Origin: an uncultured Collinsella sp.
GTDB taxonomy: Bacteria; Actinomycetota; Coriobacteriia; Coriobacteriales; Coriobacteriaceae
Assembly (NCBI GenBank): GCA_959027945.1
Contig: CAUFRO010000033.1
Location: forward strand, 1 to 22,501
Length of the DNA: 22,501 bases
Reading direction: 5' to 3'
Below are positions 8,029 through 15,432 of this stretch, piece after piece. A program made the translations under genes and the position numbers. The notes beneath the pieces are model-generated. The model was given only the letters and a program-made list of their open reading frames with translations. It did no database searches and was not told the origin of the DNA. Positions within the stretch are counted from its first letter, which is position 1. Each line of letters begins with the position of its first letter.

Positions 8029-9835
8029 GTGCCTCGCCTCCTTCCTGGGTCTGAGCTTGTGTTGCGGATGCCTCGGTGTCGGCTTCGACGGCCTCTTCGC
8101 CCTCGGCAGACATCTTGTTCTGCGAGGTGAAGGTCTCGCGGTAGATCTCGCTCGTCTTGAGCAGCTCGTCGTGGTTGCCGATCTGAGCGATACGGCCGCC
8201 CTCCATGACGATGATGCGGTCTGCATCCTGCACGGAGCTAATGCGCTGGGCGATGATGAGCTTGGTCGTGTTGGGCAGATAGCTTGCCAGCCCTGCGCGG
8301 ATCTTGGCGTCGGTCTTGGTGTCGACGGCGCTGGTGGAGTCGTCCAGGATCAAGATCTTGGGGCGACGCAGCAGGGCACGCGCAATGCACAGGCGCTGCT
8401 TCTGACCGCCCGAGACATTGGAGCCGCCCTGCTCGATCCAGGTGTCATAGCCCTTGGGGAAGCCGTCGACAAACTCGTCGGCGCAGGCCAGATGCGCGGC
8501 CTCGCGGACCTCTTCGTCGGTGGCGTTCGGGTCGCCCCAGCGCAGATTCTCGGCGATGGTGCCGCTAAACAGCACGTTTTTCTGTAGCACCATGGCCACT
8601 TGGTGGCGCAAGGCGTCCAAGTCGTAGTCGCGCACGTCCATGCCGCCCACGCGCACGGTGCCCTCGGTGGCGTCGTACAGGCGGGCGATGAGGTTTACAA
8701 GCGTGGACTTGGCCGAGCCGGTGCCGCCGATGATGCCGATGGTCTCGCCGCTCTTAATGTGCAGGTCGATATCGTCGAGCGCCTGGCGCTTCGCATGCGC
8801 GGAATACTTAAAGCTCACGTGGTCAAAGTCGATGGAACCGTCGGCAACCTCGAGCACGGGCTCGGCGGGATCGGCGATCGTGGGCTCGGCGGCCAGCACC
8901 TCGGTAATGCGGTGCGCCGATTCGTCGGCCATGGTCACCATGACAAAGATCATCGACAGCTGCATCAGGCTCATGAGGATCGCGAAGCCATAGGTAAAGA
9001 TCGAGGAGAGCTGGCCCACGTCGAACAGCGTGCCCTGGCTCGTGATGATGAGCTTGGATCCCAGGTAGATGATGACGACAAATGCGCCGTTGACGCAGAT
9101 ATTCATCATGGGGTTGTTAAAGGCGAGCAGCTTCTCGGCGCGGGTGAAGTCCATCTGGACGTCGTGCGCGGCGGTGGCGAACTTCTCCTTCTCAAAGTCT
9201 TCGCGCACGTAGCTCTTGACCACGCGCATGCCGGTGACGTTTTCCTCGACGGACTCGTTAAGGGCGTCGTACTTGTGGAACACGCGCGAGAAGATGGGGC
9301 GTACCTTAAAGATGATAAAGAACAGTCCAAAGCCCAGCAGCGGAATGATGACCAGGTAGACCATGGCGACGCTGCCGCCCATGGCGTAGGCCATGGCAAA
9401 GGCAAAGACCAGCACCAGCGGCGCGCGCACGGCGATGCGGATGAGCATCATAAAGGCCTGCTGCACGTTGTTGATGTCGGTGGTGAGGCGGGTGACGAGC
9501 GAGGAGCTCGAGAACTCATCGATGTTGGCAAAGCTGAACGTCTGGATCTTGTAGAACAGGTCGTGACGCAGGTTCTTGGCGAAGCCGCAGCTCGCATGAC
9601 TGCAGGTGACGCCGGCAGCGGCACCAAAAGCGAGCGACGTCAGTGCGATGAGCACCAAAAAGCCTGCGGTGGGAAGCATCTGGGCGACGGTGGCACCGTC
9701 TTTGATGGCGTCGATCATGTCGGCGGTGATAAACGGGACCATCATTTCGCAGAGCACCTCGCCAAGCACCAGCAGCGGCGTGGCGATCGTGACCGTCTTG
9801 TAATCGCGGATGCTTCCCATGAGGGTTTTAATCAT
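8021..9835 (-). CDS. ABC exporter half-transporter with degenerate ATP site (heterodimer subunit)
   Basis: This 604-residue protein has six membrane helices (about 15-305) and one ATPase domain. Walker A reads GGTGSAKST (370-378), with Ala in place of the usual Gly. The signature VSGGQ (474-478) is intact. The catalytic Glu after Walker B is D499 (LDDSTSAVD), and the switch His is replaced by Q530 (IIAQR). These are the classic changes of the non-hydrolysing half of heterodimeric exporters such as LmrC or TM287. The C-terminal tail (about 575-604) is acidic and Gln-rich. The ATG at 9835 overlaps the marR stop by 8 nt (ATGATTAA), and its own stop overlaps the next gene in the same way. It pairs with the subunit encoded just downstream. 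Confidence 0.94.
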   Translation of the reverse strand: MIKTLMGSIRDYKTVTIATPLLVLGEVLCEMMVPFITADMIDAIKDGATVAQMLPTAGFLVLIALTSLAFGAAAGVTCSHASCGFAKNLRHDLFYKIQTFSFANIDEFSSSSLVTRLTTDINNVQQAFMMLIRIAVRAPLVLVFAFAMAYAMGGSVAMVYLVIIPLLGFGLFFIIFKVRPIFSRVFHKYDALNESVEENVTGMRVVKSYVREDFEKEKFATAAHDVQMDFTRAEKLLAFNNPMMNICVNGAFVVIIYLGSKLIITSQGTLFDVGQLSSIFTYGFAILMSLMQLSMIFVMVTMADESAHRITEVLAAEPTIADPAEPVLEVADGSIDFDHVSFKYSAHAKRQALDDIDLHIKSGETIGIIGGTGSAKSTLVNLIARLYDATEGTVRVGGMDVRDYDLDALRHQVAMVLQKNVLFSGTIAENLRWGDPNATDEEVREAAHLACADEFVDGFPKGYDTWIEQGGSNVSGGQKQRLCIARALLRRPKILILDDSTSAVDTKTDAKIRAGLASYLPNTTKLIIAQRISSVQDADRIIVMEGGRIAQIGNHDELLKTSEIYRETFTSQNKMSAEGEEAVEADTEASATQAQTQEGGEAHE

Positions 9836-10334
9836 CCAGTTCCTCCCAGGTTACGCGGATTTTTTCGAGCATCTCGGCGAGCTGTTCGCGCTCGTCGTGC
9901 GTAAGGGCGCTAAAGGCCTGTTCCCTAAAGCGAATGCGGGCTGCCTGCTCAACACGGGCCTTTTCCCATCCCGCTTCGGTCAGGCGGATGGTGAGCTGCC
10001 GACGGTCTTTGGGATTGCGACTGCGCTCGATAAGACCGCCCAGTTCGAGCTTGGACAGAATCTCGGAAAGGGACCCTGGCTTGAGGTCGAAGTGCATGCC
10101 GAGCTCCTGTTGGGACAGCTCGCCGGTCGGCTGCTTGGCGAGTAGGCAGACAATAGGCGCCTTGCCAGATATGCCGCCGCCGTGAAAATGCATGTAATGG
10201 CCGCAAAAACCCAGGCCGCTCAGGATGCGCTTGGCGAGTTTGTCTTCGGCGCTGACCGCTTCGGGTACATCCGCCGGCTGTAACGGGTCGCCGCCGGGCC
10301 CGTGCGAACAAAGGTTAAGAGGTTCATCGCACAT
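9828..10334 (-). CDS. MarR-family transcriptional regulator of the ABC exporter operon
   Basis: This 168-residue regulator has a winged helix-turn-helix at about 57-122. LSQQELGMHFDLKPGSLSEIL holds the recognition helix, and NPKDRRQLTIRLTEAG is the MarR wing with the D-R-R motif. Extra N-terminal residues (1-50) include several Cys and His (C9, C44, H46, H49, H51) before the GGG turn. Thiol or metal sensing is possible but unproven. The ATG at 10334 follows aaaggag by 12 nt, which is a little long. The gene heads an operon with two ABC exporter subunits, overlapping the first by 8 nt. A dyad at its own transcript start suggests autorepression relieved by an exported compound. Confidence 0.92.
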   Translation of the reverse strand: MCDEPLNLCSHGPGGDPLQPADVPEAVSAEDKLAKRILSGLGFCGHYMHFHGGGISGKAPIVCLLAKQPTGELSQQELGMHFDLKPGSLSEILSKLELGGLIERSRNPKDRRQLTIRLTEAGWEKARVEQAARIRFREQAFSALTHDEREQLAEMLEKIRVTWEELDD

Positions 10335-10358
10335 GAATCAGTGTTGCTCCTTTCTTTA

Positions 10359-10388
10359 GTTAGGTAGTGGAATTGTTTTGTGCCTAAC
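10359..10388 (-). promoter_or_regulatory. candidate MarR operator
   Basis: gttagg (10359-10364) and its complement cctaac (10383-10388) are separated by 18 bp. The right arm lies just downstream of the -10 element, about at the transcript start, and the left arm is inside the leader. A repressor bound here would block initiation of its own operon. Confidence 0.5.
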
Positions 10389-10389
10389 C

Positions 10390-10418
10390 AATTTAGGAGT
10401 GTGAGAAATCAATGTCAA
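10390..10418 (-). promoter_or_regulatory. promoter of the marR-ABC-ABC operon
   Basis: On the minus strand a perfect TTGACA (10413-10418) is followed, after exactly 17 bp, by TAAATT (10390-10395). The predicted start is near 10383, giving a leader of about 50 nt. Confidence 0.75.
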
Positions 10419-10435
10419 GGTGCCAAACTTATTAA

Positions 10436-10463
10436 GTTACGGCGTTTTGCCAAACGCCGTAAC
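10436..10463. repeat. perfect 12-bp hairpin
   Basis: gttacggcgttt (10436-10447), loop tgcc, then the exact complement (10452-10463). There is no T-run on either side. It touches the left end of repeat copy B and lies just upstream of the marR promoter. Confidence 0.7.
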
Positions 10464-10577
10464 CGCTCGACGCTGCAAACGCTCCTAAGCGGCAATCTGG
10501 CGTTCAATCGTCGGGCATGGCCACAAGGCCTATGCCCTCCTCTTTCACGCCACCTTGCTCGCTTAGGAACGTTTTCG
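10462..10577 (+). repeat. structured intergenic repeat family, copy B
   Basis: The segment 10462-10552 aligns with copy C (18548-18640), needing only two single-base gaps. It begins with the shared accgNtcgacgctgc. The core hairpin is 10513-10537: gggcat/atgccc, a bulged t, ggcc/ggcc, loop acaa. Outer pairing includes tggcgt/acgcca (10498-10503, 10547-10552), gcaa/ttgc, cctaagcg/cgcttagg (10484-10491, 10560-10567) and a further arm to about 10576. Confidence 0.75.
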
Positions 10578-10781
10578 CTGTCCGTCCTCAACCTGTGATT
10601 CCGCCACGGTCCGTTTCGGTGCATGCAATCCCTTGGGGACGGAGGAAAAGGGATCATTTTCCGTAACCTTTCCGCAACAATTTACCCTTCGCGCTGCTCG
10701 ACTCCGCTCACAACGTCCCCTGCGCTACACTTAGTCGCACTGTGGCGCTGCTGCGCCGTGCCCGAACCAAGGGAGACCCTC

Positions 10782-11606
10782 ATGAAGAACACTCAGCTGC
10801 TGCTGATCAACGATATGTGCGGCTACGGCAAGGTCGCGCTTTCCGCCATGCTGCCGGTGCTGTCGCACATGGGCTACCGCATCCACAACCTGCCGACGGC
10901 ACTTGTGTCCGATACGCTCAACTATCCCAAGTTCTACATCCACGACACCACGGAGTACGTGCGTCAGAGTCTCGCCATCTGGGAGGAACTCGGCTTTGAG
11001 TTCGACGCCATCTCGACCGGCTTTATCGTGACCGAGGAAGAGACGCGTATCATTTCGGACTTTTGCCACCGCCGTGCGCAAAAGGGCACCAAGGTGTTCG
11101 TCGACCCCATCATGGGCGACAACGGTAAGCTCTACGCCGGCGTGCCCGAGTCCACGATTGGCCTTATGCGGCACCTGCTGGAGTGCGCAGACTATGCGGT
11201 GCCCAACTATACCGAGGCGTGCCTGCTTGCCGATAGGCCTATCGCCGAGCAAATTACGCCCGATGAGGCCCGCGTCCTTGTGGACGCCGTGCGCGAGCTG
11301 GGTGCCAAGTCGGTGGTCATTACGAGCGCCGTAGTCAATGGCATGAACGCGGTTATCGGTTACGACCATGTGGCGGGGGAGTACTTTACGATTCCCTTTG
11401 AGCTCATTCCGGTTTATTTCCCGGGCACGGGCGACACGTTCTCGGCGGTGCTCGTCGGCCGCGTTATGGCAGGTTGGAGTTTGCAGCGCGCGACGTCCGA
11501 TGCCATGCGTGTGGTGGCTGAGCTTATCGAGCGCAATGCCGACCAAGAGGACAAGTCGGCTGGCCTTCCCATCGAGGCCTGCCTGGATGTGGTTGACCAT
11601 GAGTAA
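10782..11606 (+). CDS. pyridoxamine/pyridoxal kinase
   Basis: This 274-residue cytoplasmic kinase of the ribokinase fold phosphorylates pyridoxal or pyridoxamine in vitamin B6 salvage. The motif DPIMGDNGKLY (108-118) and the anion-hole segment PGTGDTF (214-220), with catalytic base D218, are typical of the pyridoxal kinase branch. PNYTEACLL (141-149) is the usual N-x-x-E region. The ATG at 10782 follows gggaga by about 6 nt. The frame is open farther upstream (from 10623) without a ribosome site. The stop overlaps the start of a small Cys-rich gene by 8 nt, so the two are probably translated together. A related kinase of hydroxymethylpyrimidine is a less likely alternative. Confidence 0.9.
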   Translation: MKNTQLLLINDMCGYGKVALSAMLPVLSHMGYRIHNLPTALVSDTLNYPKFYIHDTTEYVRQSLAIWEELGFEFDAISTGFIVTEEETRIISDFCHRRAQKGTKVFVDPIMGDNGKLYAGVPESTIGLMRHLLECADYAVPNYTEACLLADRPIAEQITPDEARVLVDAVRELGAKSVVITSAVVNGMNAVIGYDHVAGEYFTIPFELIPVYFPGTGDTFSAVLVGRVMAGWSLQRATSDAMRVVAELIERNADQEDKSAGLPIEACLDVVDHE

Positions 11607-11928
11607 TGCTGGCGAGGGCGGCATCAAGCCTGCGGGCGAGAACAAGCCACTCGGCGCGCCGCGTGGCAAGCGTCCGCGTATCCGCGTGAGCTGCGTGGAC
11701 CAGCTGGGTGCGTGCCGCTGCCACCATGGTCACAAGCCCGGCGACGTTTTTGACTTTGACCGAGACCGCGGCAAGATGTGCGCCATGGCCTGCCATGTGG
11801 GCTTTCCCTATATCGATATCCTGCGCTATGGCGGAACCGTGCCTGGCAACGAGCCCGGCACGGCAAAGTTCTGCTGCCCCGAGGTCGATACGTTGAACGT
11901 CTGGCTCGCCGAGATCGTCGACGAGTAA
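11599..11928 (+). CDS. small Cys-rich protein, TIGR04076-like
   Basis: This 109-residue protein of unknown function resembles the TIGR04076 family: RIRVSC, G-x-C, G-H-K-x-G-D, two central Cys, then PYIDILRYGG and a closing C-P. It has seven Cys (32, 39, 41, 61, 65, 92, 93), enough to bind a metal or form redox pairs. The first 26 residues are a disordered Gly/Pro/Lys-rich tail. The ATG at 11599 lies inside the end of the kinase gene (ATGAGTAA overlap), which supports this start over the longer open frame upstream. No signal peptide is seen, so it is probably cytoplasmic. A role near B6 or redox metabolism is only suggested by its neighbour. Confidence 0.8.
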   Translation: MSNAGEGGIKPAGENKPLGAPRGKRPRIRVSCVDQLGACRCHHGHKPGDVFDFDRDRGKMCAMACHVGFPYIDILRYGGTVPGNEPGTAKFCCPEVDTLNVWLAEIVDE

Positions 11929-11930
11929 TC

Positions 11931-12055
11931 GAGCGTGGATTTTCGCCCGCCAAGATAATGAGCGTGGATAATCTCCCGTTTAGAGCGTGGTTTTACGCTC
12001 AAAGTGGGAGAAAATCCACGCTCAATTTGTATGCGGGAGATTATCCACGCTCATT
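11931..12055. repeat. compound palindromic element with crossing inverted repeats
   Basis: The motif gagcgtggatNNtctccc occurs forward at 11931-11948 (one mismatch) and 11960-11977. It occurs reversed at 12006-12023 and 12034-12052. The second and fourth form a perfect 22-bp inverted repeat (11957-11978 with 12034-12055). The first and third pair over 18 bp with one mismatch, giving the order 1-2-1'-2'. A small hairpin (gagcgt/acgctc, 11983-12000) lies in the middle. It sits between convergent genes and may stop transcription from both sides. Confidence 0.8.
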
Positions 12056-12098
12056 TTATGCCGATGGCGTGGCTCACGCATCTGCGCCGCCCGGGCGC

Positions 12099-12545
12099 CT
12101 ACAGTTGCTCGAGCATGGCCGTGCAGCCGGCGAGCACATCGCGGTAGGTGGCATCGAAGTTGCCGGTGTACCAGGGATCGGCGACGTCGCCGGGGCGATC
12201 GGTCCAATCCAGCAGCCGCGAAATCTTGCCGTCGGCATCGTCGCCGAAGATGCGACGCAGGCCGCGCGCGTTCTCGGCATCCATATAGACGATGTGGTCC
12301 CAGTCACCATACTCCGCGCGACGAACCTGGCGCGCGCGGTGCGCAACGACGGGAATCCCGACCTCGCGCAGCTTGGCGACGGTGCCATGATGCGGAGGGT
12401 TGCCAATCTCCTCGGTCGAGGTCGCGGCAGAATCAATGACGAACTCCGCCTCGCGCCCAGCACGGCGCACCAGCTCGGCAAACACCGACTCAGCCATCGT
12501 CGAGCGACAGATATTCCCGTGGCAAATAAACAGTACGTGCTGCAT
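12099..12545 (-). CDS. low-molecular-weight protein tyrosine phosphatase
   Basis: This 148-residue cytoplasmic phosphatase removes phosphate from tyrosine residues. The P-loop CHGNICRS gives nucleophile C8, the second C13 and R14. The general acid is D123 in DPWYTGNF. The length is normal for the family. His replaces the more usual Leu, Val or Thr after C8, and Thr follows RS where Pro is common. The ATG at 12545 has an aaaggaa site about 7 nt upstream. It lies 33 nt after the AAA ATPase gene on the same strand, so the two may share a transcript. No tyrosine kinase is in the window. Confidence 0.93.
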   Translation of the reverse strand: MQHVLFICHGNICRSTMAESVFAELVRRAGREAEFVIDSAATSTEEIGNPPHHGTVAKLREVGIPVVAHRARQVRRAEYGDWDHIVYMDAENARGLRRIFGDDADGKISRLLDWTDRPGDVADPWYTGNFDATYRDVLAGCTAMLEQL

Positions 12546-12578
12546 ATGATGGTTCCTTTCTGGACGGTCGCGCGGGGG

Positions 12579-13949
12579 TTACAGACTGCCCTTGAGGCAG
12601 TTTGCTCCGATAAAGCCCGCTGCGTACAAGGGGAGATGGCGCAGCTCGCGTCCGTCATCGGTTTCGCTGCGGGCAAAATTGTTCTCGGACAATATGTAGG
12701 CATACGGCGACCGGGCTTTTTCCATAAACGACCCGAGCGTTCTCGCGCGCACGTTGCGTGCGGATTTTACCTCGACGGGAACGATCTCCATACGGTCGGT
12801 CTGAAGTAGAAAATCGAGCTCGCCGTTCGTCTTCCAAGACGACGGTGGCATCCAGTAATACGTCTGCAAACCATTGCCCGAAAATGCCTGCATGACCGAG
12901 TTCTCCGCCAAGGCACCTCGAAAGTCGGAAGACAGCGCAATGGCGGAATCCTCTTTGAGGTCGAGCCAGAGTCGCGGGTTGATACCGAGTTTGTAGAACA
13001 TGAGGCCCGTATCGAGAAGATAGACCTTAAAGAAGCTCCCGTCTTCGTCGTCGAAGGGGACGAGGGGAGGTTCGATGCCTTCGGTCAGGTTGTTGACCGA
13101 TATGATGCCGGCGCCCTCGAGCCAGTCGAGTGGCTCGATGAGCTTTGAGCGTCGGCCTCCGCGTTCGACCTCGGAGTACTTGAATTTCTTGGTTGAGGAT
13201 CGTAGCAGCTGGGATGGAATGGAGCGCCAGACCTTGCGCGCTGCTACGCCGCTGATCCCGTTTTCGGGGTCGGTCATATCGGCGGTGTAGGTCTCGTCGA
13301 TTTCGCGCTGCTCGACGCGCGCGTCTTCGATGGAAAGCGTCTTGCGATATGCGTTGACGGCGGCGGGCATGCCGCCCACGATTTGGTATCGATGAAACAG
13401 GTTGAGCGCGGCTTGGTGTGCGGCGTAGGTCTCGAGCGTGTCGGCGTGGGCACGAACGGCATCGGCCATCTGCTCCTCGCCGAGCGCCCAGAGAAACTCC
13501 TCGAACGACATGGGATGCATGGTCTCTTGGCGGACGCCACTGGGAAAAGGCAGCTTGCGCTTGCGCGTGGCGACGCCGAGCTGACTGCCGGTCGCGCATA
13601 TGCGCCAGCCCGAACCCGAGAAAAAGCGAAGCGAGTTGAGCGCCCGTTCACAGAGCTGAACCTCGTCAAACAGGATGAATGCGGTTTCTTTGCGAATGGG
13701 GGTGCGTTTATAGTCTGAGATTCGTGCCACGATGGTGTCAACGTCGTCGGTGGGGCAGTCGAACAGCGGGGCAATCAGCTCAAGATCGGTCTGAAAGTCG
13801 AGTTTGACAAACGCATCGCCGGCGATTCGTCTGCCGATTTCCTCGGCAGCGTACGTTTTGCCCACGCGTCGTGCGCCACGGATGAGGAGGGGGCGCGAGG
13901 CGTCCTTTGTCGCCCATGATTCGATAACGGATTCGATTGATCTGCGCAT
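12579..13949 (-). CDS. AAA_14/DUF4143 family ATPase
   Basis: This 456-residue protein belongs to a large family of ATPases of unknown function that are common in gut bacteria and archaea. Walker A is GARRVGKT (25-32), Walker B is FILFDE (91-96), and the sensor strand is CATGSQLG (118-125). HPMSFEEF (145-152) is a family hallmark. The C-terminal DUF4143 part has G-E-L-D-F (about 385) and V-E-V-K-S (about 399), which form a PD-(D/E)xK nuclease-like core. The length is normal and both domains look intact. The ATG at 13949 follows ggaaagg by about 8 nt. Three 33-bp-spaced palindromes lie immediately upstream and probably control it. Such genes are often accessory, but no mobile-element ends are seen here. 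Confidence 0.9.
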   Translation of the reverse strand: MRRSIESVIESWATKDASRPLLIRGARRVGKTYAAEEIGRRIAGDAFVKLDFQTDLELIAPLFDCPTDDVDTIVARISDYKRTPIRKETAFILFDEVQLCERALNSLRFFSGSGWRICATGSQLGVATRKRKLPFPSGVRQETMHPMSFEEFLWALGEEQMADAVRAHADTLETYAAHQAALNLFHRYQIVGGMPAAVNAYRKTLSIEDARVEQREIDETYTADMTDPENGISGVAARKVWRSIPSQLLRSSTKKFKYSEVERGGRRSKLIEPLDWLEGAGIISVNNLTEGIEPPLVPFDDEDGSFFKVYLLDTGLMFYKLGINPRLWLDLKEDSAIALSSDFRGALAENSVMQAFSGNGLQTYYWMPPSSWKTNGELDFLLQTDRMEIVPVEVKSARNVRARTLGSFMEKARSPYAYILSENNFARSETDDGRELRHLPLYAAGFIGANCLKGSL

Positions 13950-13969
13950 GGGGCTGCCTTTCCAATTTC

Positions 13970-14052
13970 ATGTACTTCAAATACATAGTTTAGTACGATT
14001 TCGTGTACTTGAAATACACGAAATCGTGGAAAAACGTGTATTTCAAGTACAC
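13970..14052. repeat. three 17-bp palindromic sites at exact 33-bp spacing
   Basis: The sites are 13970-13986, 14003-14019 and 14036-14052, separated by two 16-nt spacers. The consensus is RTGTAYTTSAARTACAY. The third is the exact reverse complement of the second. The first differs at its outer pair by a compensating change (a-t for g-c) and at the centre base. The middle copy is extended into a perfect 12-bp-arm palindrome (13996-14026). The set ends 21 nt from the ATPase start codon and is AT-rich against its surroundings, so it is most likely a regulator or self-binding site. Confidence 0.85.
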
Positions 14053-14161
14053 GAAATTGAACCGCTGGAGCCTGCGGGCGGATAAACACTGCTCGTATGG
14101 TGTGGTTTTCATCGGACGCCCGCCGCGCTGAGCTGTACTTGCGCCTGCCTCGATCCCACCC

Positions 14162-15427
14162 CTATGCCTGCATCGAAGATTGTGCTGCCCGCTTGCGCTC
14201 CCAGCGTGCCAGCTTGATCGTCACTAGCGTGAGTATCCAGGCTACGAGCGAGAATGCGGCGCCAACCGCGCCCACGTAGGCAATGCCAATCCCGCTTACC
14301 ACGGCGCCGCCCACCGCGGTGCCAAACGAAATGCCAACGTTAAATGCCATGGGCTCCACCGAACTCGCGAGCACCATCGATTTGGGATGGCGGCTGCGGG
14401 CCACGTCCATAAAGTGCGTGATGCACGAGACCGAAAACAGGTACATGAGCATCGCCAGGCTAAAGACAAAGACAAGCGCGAGGGGCATGGTGCCGCCAAC
14501 GGCAAACAGCCCAAACAGAGCCGCGGCCTGGAGCACAAACGTCACGAGCAGCGCCCTCATGCCAAAGCGCGCATCGATCCATCCGCCCAGGATGTTCGAG
14601 ATCAGGCAGAACACGCCGTAGGCCATAAGGGTGGTGCTCGCCTGAACGGTGCCCATGCCCAGCACCTGCTCCAGATAGGGCGTCACGTAGCCGTAGAACA
14701 CATAGACCGAGCCCACGCCAAACAAGAAGATGAGCATGCCGGTGATGATGCTCGGCTCGCGCAGAAGCCCCGCCTGCTCGCGGAAGGTGGCAGGCTCGTC
14801 GGTTTGTCCGGCGCGCGGCATAAACGCCACGAGCGCGGCGCAGATCAGAACGGCGAAGGTCAGCGTGCCGTACATGGCAACGTGCCAGTCGAGCGTGTCG
14901 GCCACAGACTTGCCGATCGAGGTCACAAAGACCATCGCCACGGAGAATGCGCCGTACACCACCGAGATAGCGAGTGAGGTCTGCTGCGGGGACAGCAGCT
15001 CGGGGATATACGTCACGCCCACGGCGAGCAGTGCGCCCGAGACGGAGCCCAAGATGATGCGCGAGGCAAACAGCACTTGGAAGTTGGGCGCCAACGCCAT
15101 GACAAGATTACCGAGTACAAAGACAATGCTGTAGCACACGAGTAACTGGTAACGGCGGAAGCGTCCCGTGCTGAGCGCAAGCGCCGGCGTTGCGATGGCG
15201 TAGACGAGCGCGAACACGCTGATGAGTTGGCCTGCGGTGGCAAGTGAGATGCCGAGCTCCGTCGCCAGGTCGCTCTCGATGCCGATGACCACGAACTCCG
15301 AGCAGCCGAGCGAAAAGCCTAACAACACGAGCAGCGCTAGGCAGAGGTTGGTGCGCGCGGGGGAAAGCGCGGCAGCGGTTGATGCTGTTGTGGACGAGGT
15401 TGCGGTGGTCAAGGCGGTTGCTCCCAT
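14162..15427 (-). CDS. MFS exporter, DHA1 / AraJ-like
   Basis: This 421-residue, 12-helix major facilitator resembles the AraJ/sugar-efflux branch of drug:H+ antiporters. GCSEFVVIGIESDLATELGIS in helix 1 and its following loop is a hallmark of that branch. The loop between helices 2 and 3 (STGRFRRYQ) is a weak motif A, and helix 5 has the Gly-rich run expected of antiporters. The N-terminus is a Thr/Ala/Ser-rich tail (1-22). The ATG at 15427 lies only 5 nt after a TATAAC -10 element, and no ribosome site is seen, so the message may be leaderless. It diverges from the LpdD/NUDIX fusion gene across 146 bp. The exported compound is unknown. Confidence 0.9.
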   Translation of the reverse strand: MGATALTTATSSTTASTAAALSPARTNLCLALLVLLGFSLGCSEFVVIGIESDLATELGISLATAGQLISVFALVYAIATPALALSTGRFRRYQLLVCYSIVFVLGNLVMALAPNFQVLFASRIILGSVSGALLAVGVTYIPELLSPQQTSLAISVVYGAFSVAMVFVTSIGKSVADTLDWHVAMYGTLTFAVLICAALVAFMPRAGQTDEPATFREQAGLLREPSIITGMLIFLFGVGSVYVFYGYVTPYLEQVLGMGTVQASTTLMAYGVFCLISNILGGWIDARFGMRALLVTFVLQAAALFGLFAVGGTMPLALVFVFSLAMLMYLFSVSCITHFMDVARSRHPKSMVLASSVEPMAFNVGISFGTAVGGAVVSGIGIAYVGAVGAAFSLVAWILTLVTIKLARWERKRAAQSSMQA

Positions 15428-15432
15428 GTTGC

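Larger units (their letters stand above)
10335..10781. other. 447-bp divergent intergenic region rich in palindromes
   Basis: From left to right it holds the marR operator and promoter (10359-10418), a perfect hairpin (10436-10463), repeat copy B (10462-10577), and the leader of the pyridoxamine kinase gene. Only weak promoter matches are seen for that gene, for example tacact at 10726-10731 with no good -35. No protein frame here has a start with a ribosome site. Confidence 0.6.

Noticed and set aside
6778..8130. 450-codon plus-strand open frame
   Set aside because: It is the complement of an ABC exporter subunit with full motifs; its composition (His, Val, Asp, Gly) is that of a shadow frame.
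8029..8226. 66-codon N-terminal extension of the first ABC exporter subunit
   Set aside because: It lies within the upstream gene in another frame and has shadow-like Arg/Ser/Pro composition; the ATG at 8028 has a strong ribosome site and the 8-nt overlap.
8600..9904. 434-codon plus-strand open frame
   Set aside because: It is antisense to the second ABC subunit and shows no recognisable fold or start signal.
10623..10660. G-rich stretch thought to be a third copy of the 20-bp repeat
   Set aside because: Only gggacgg and an aaaa-rich part are shared, in a different order; this is too little to call homology.
13970..14052. possible short CRISPR array
   Set aside because: The period is regular, but the units are near-perfect palindromes of 17 bp with 16-nt spacers, one copy is inverted, the two spacers are related to each other around the middle copy, and no cas genes are present.
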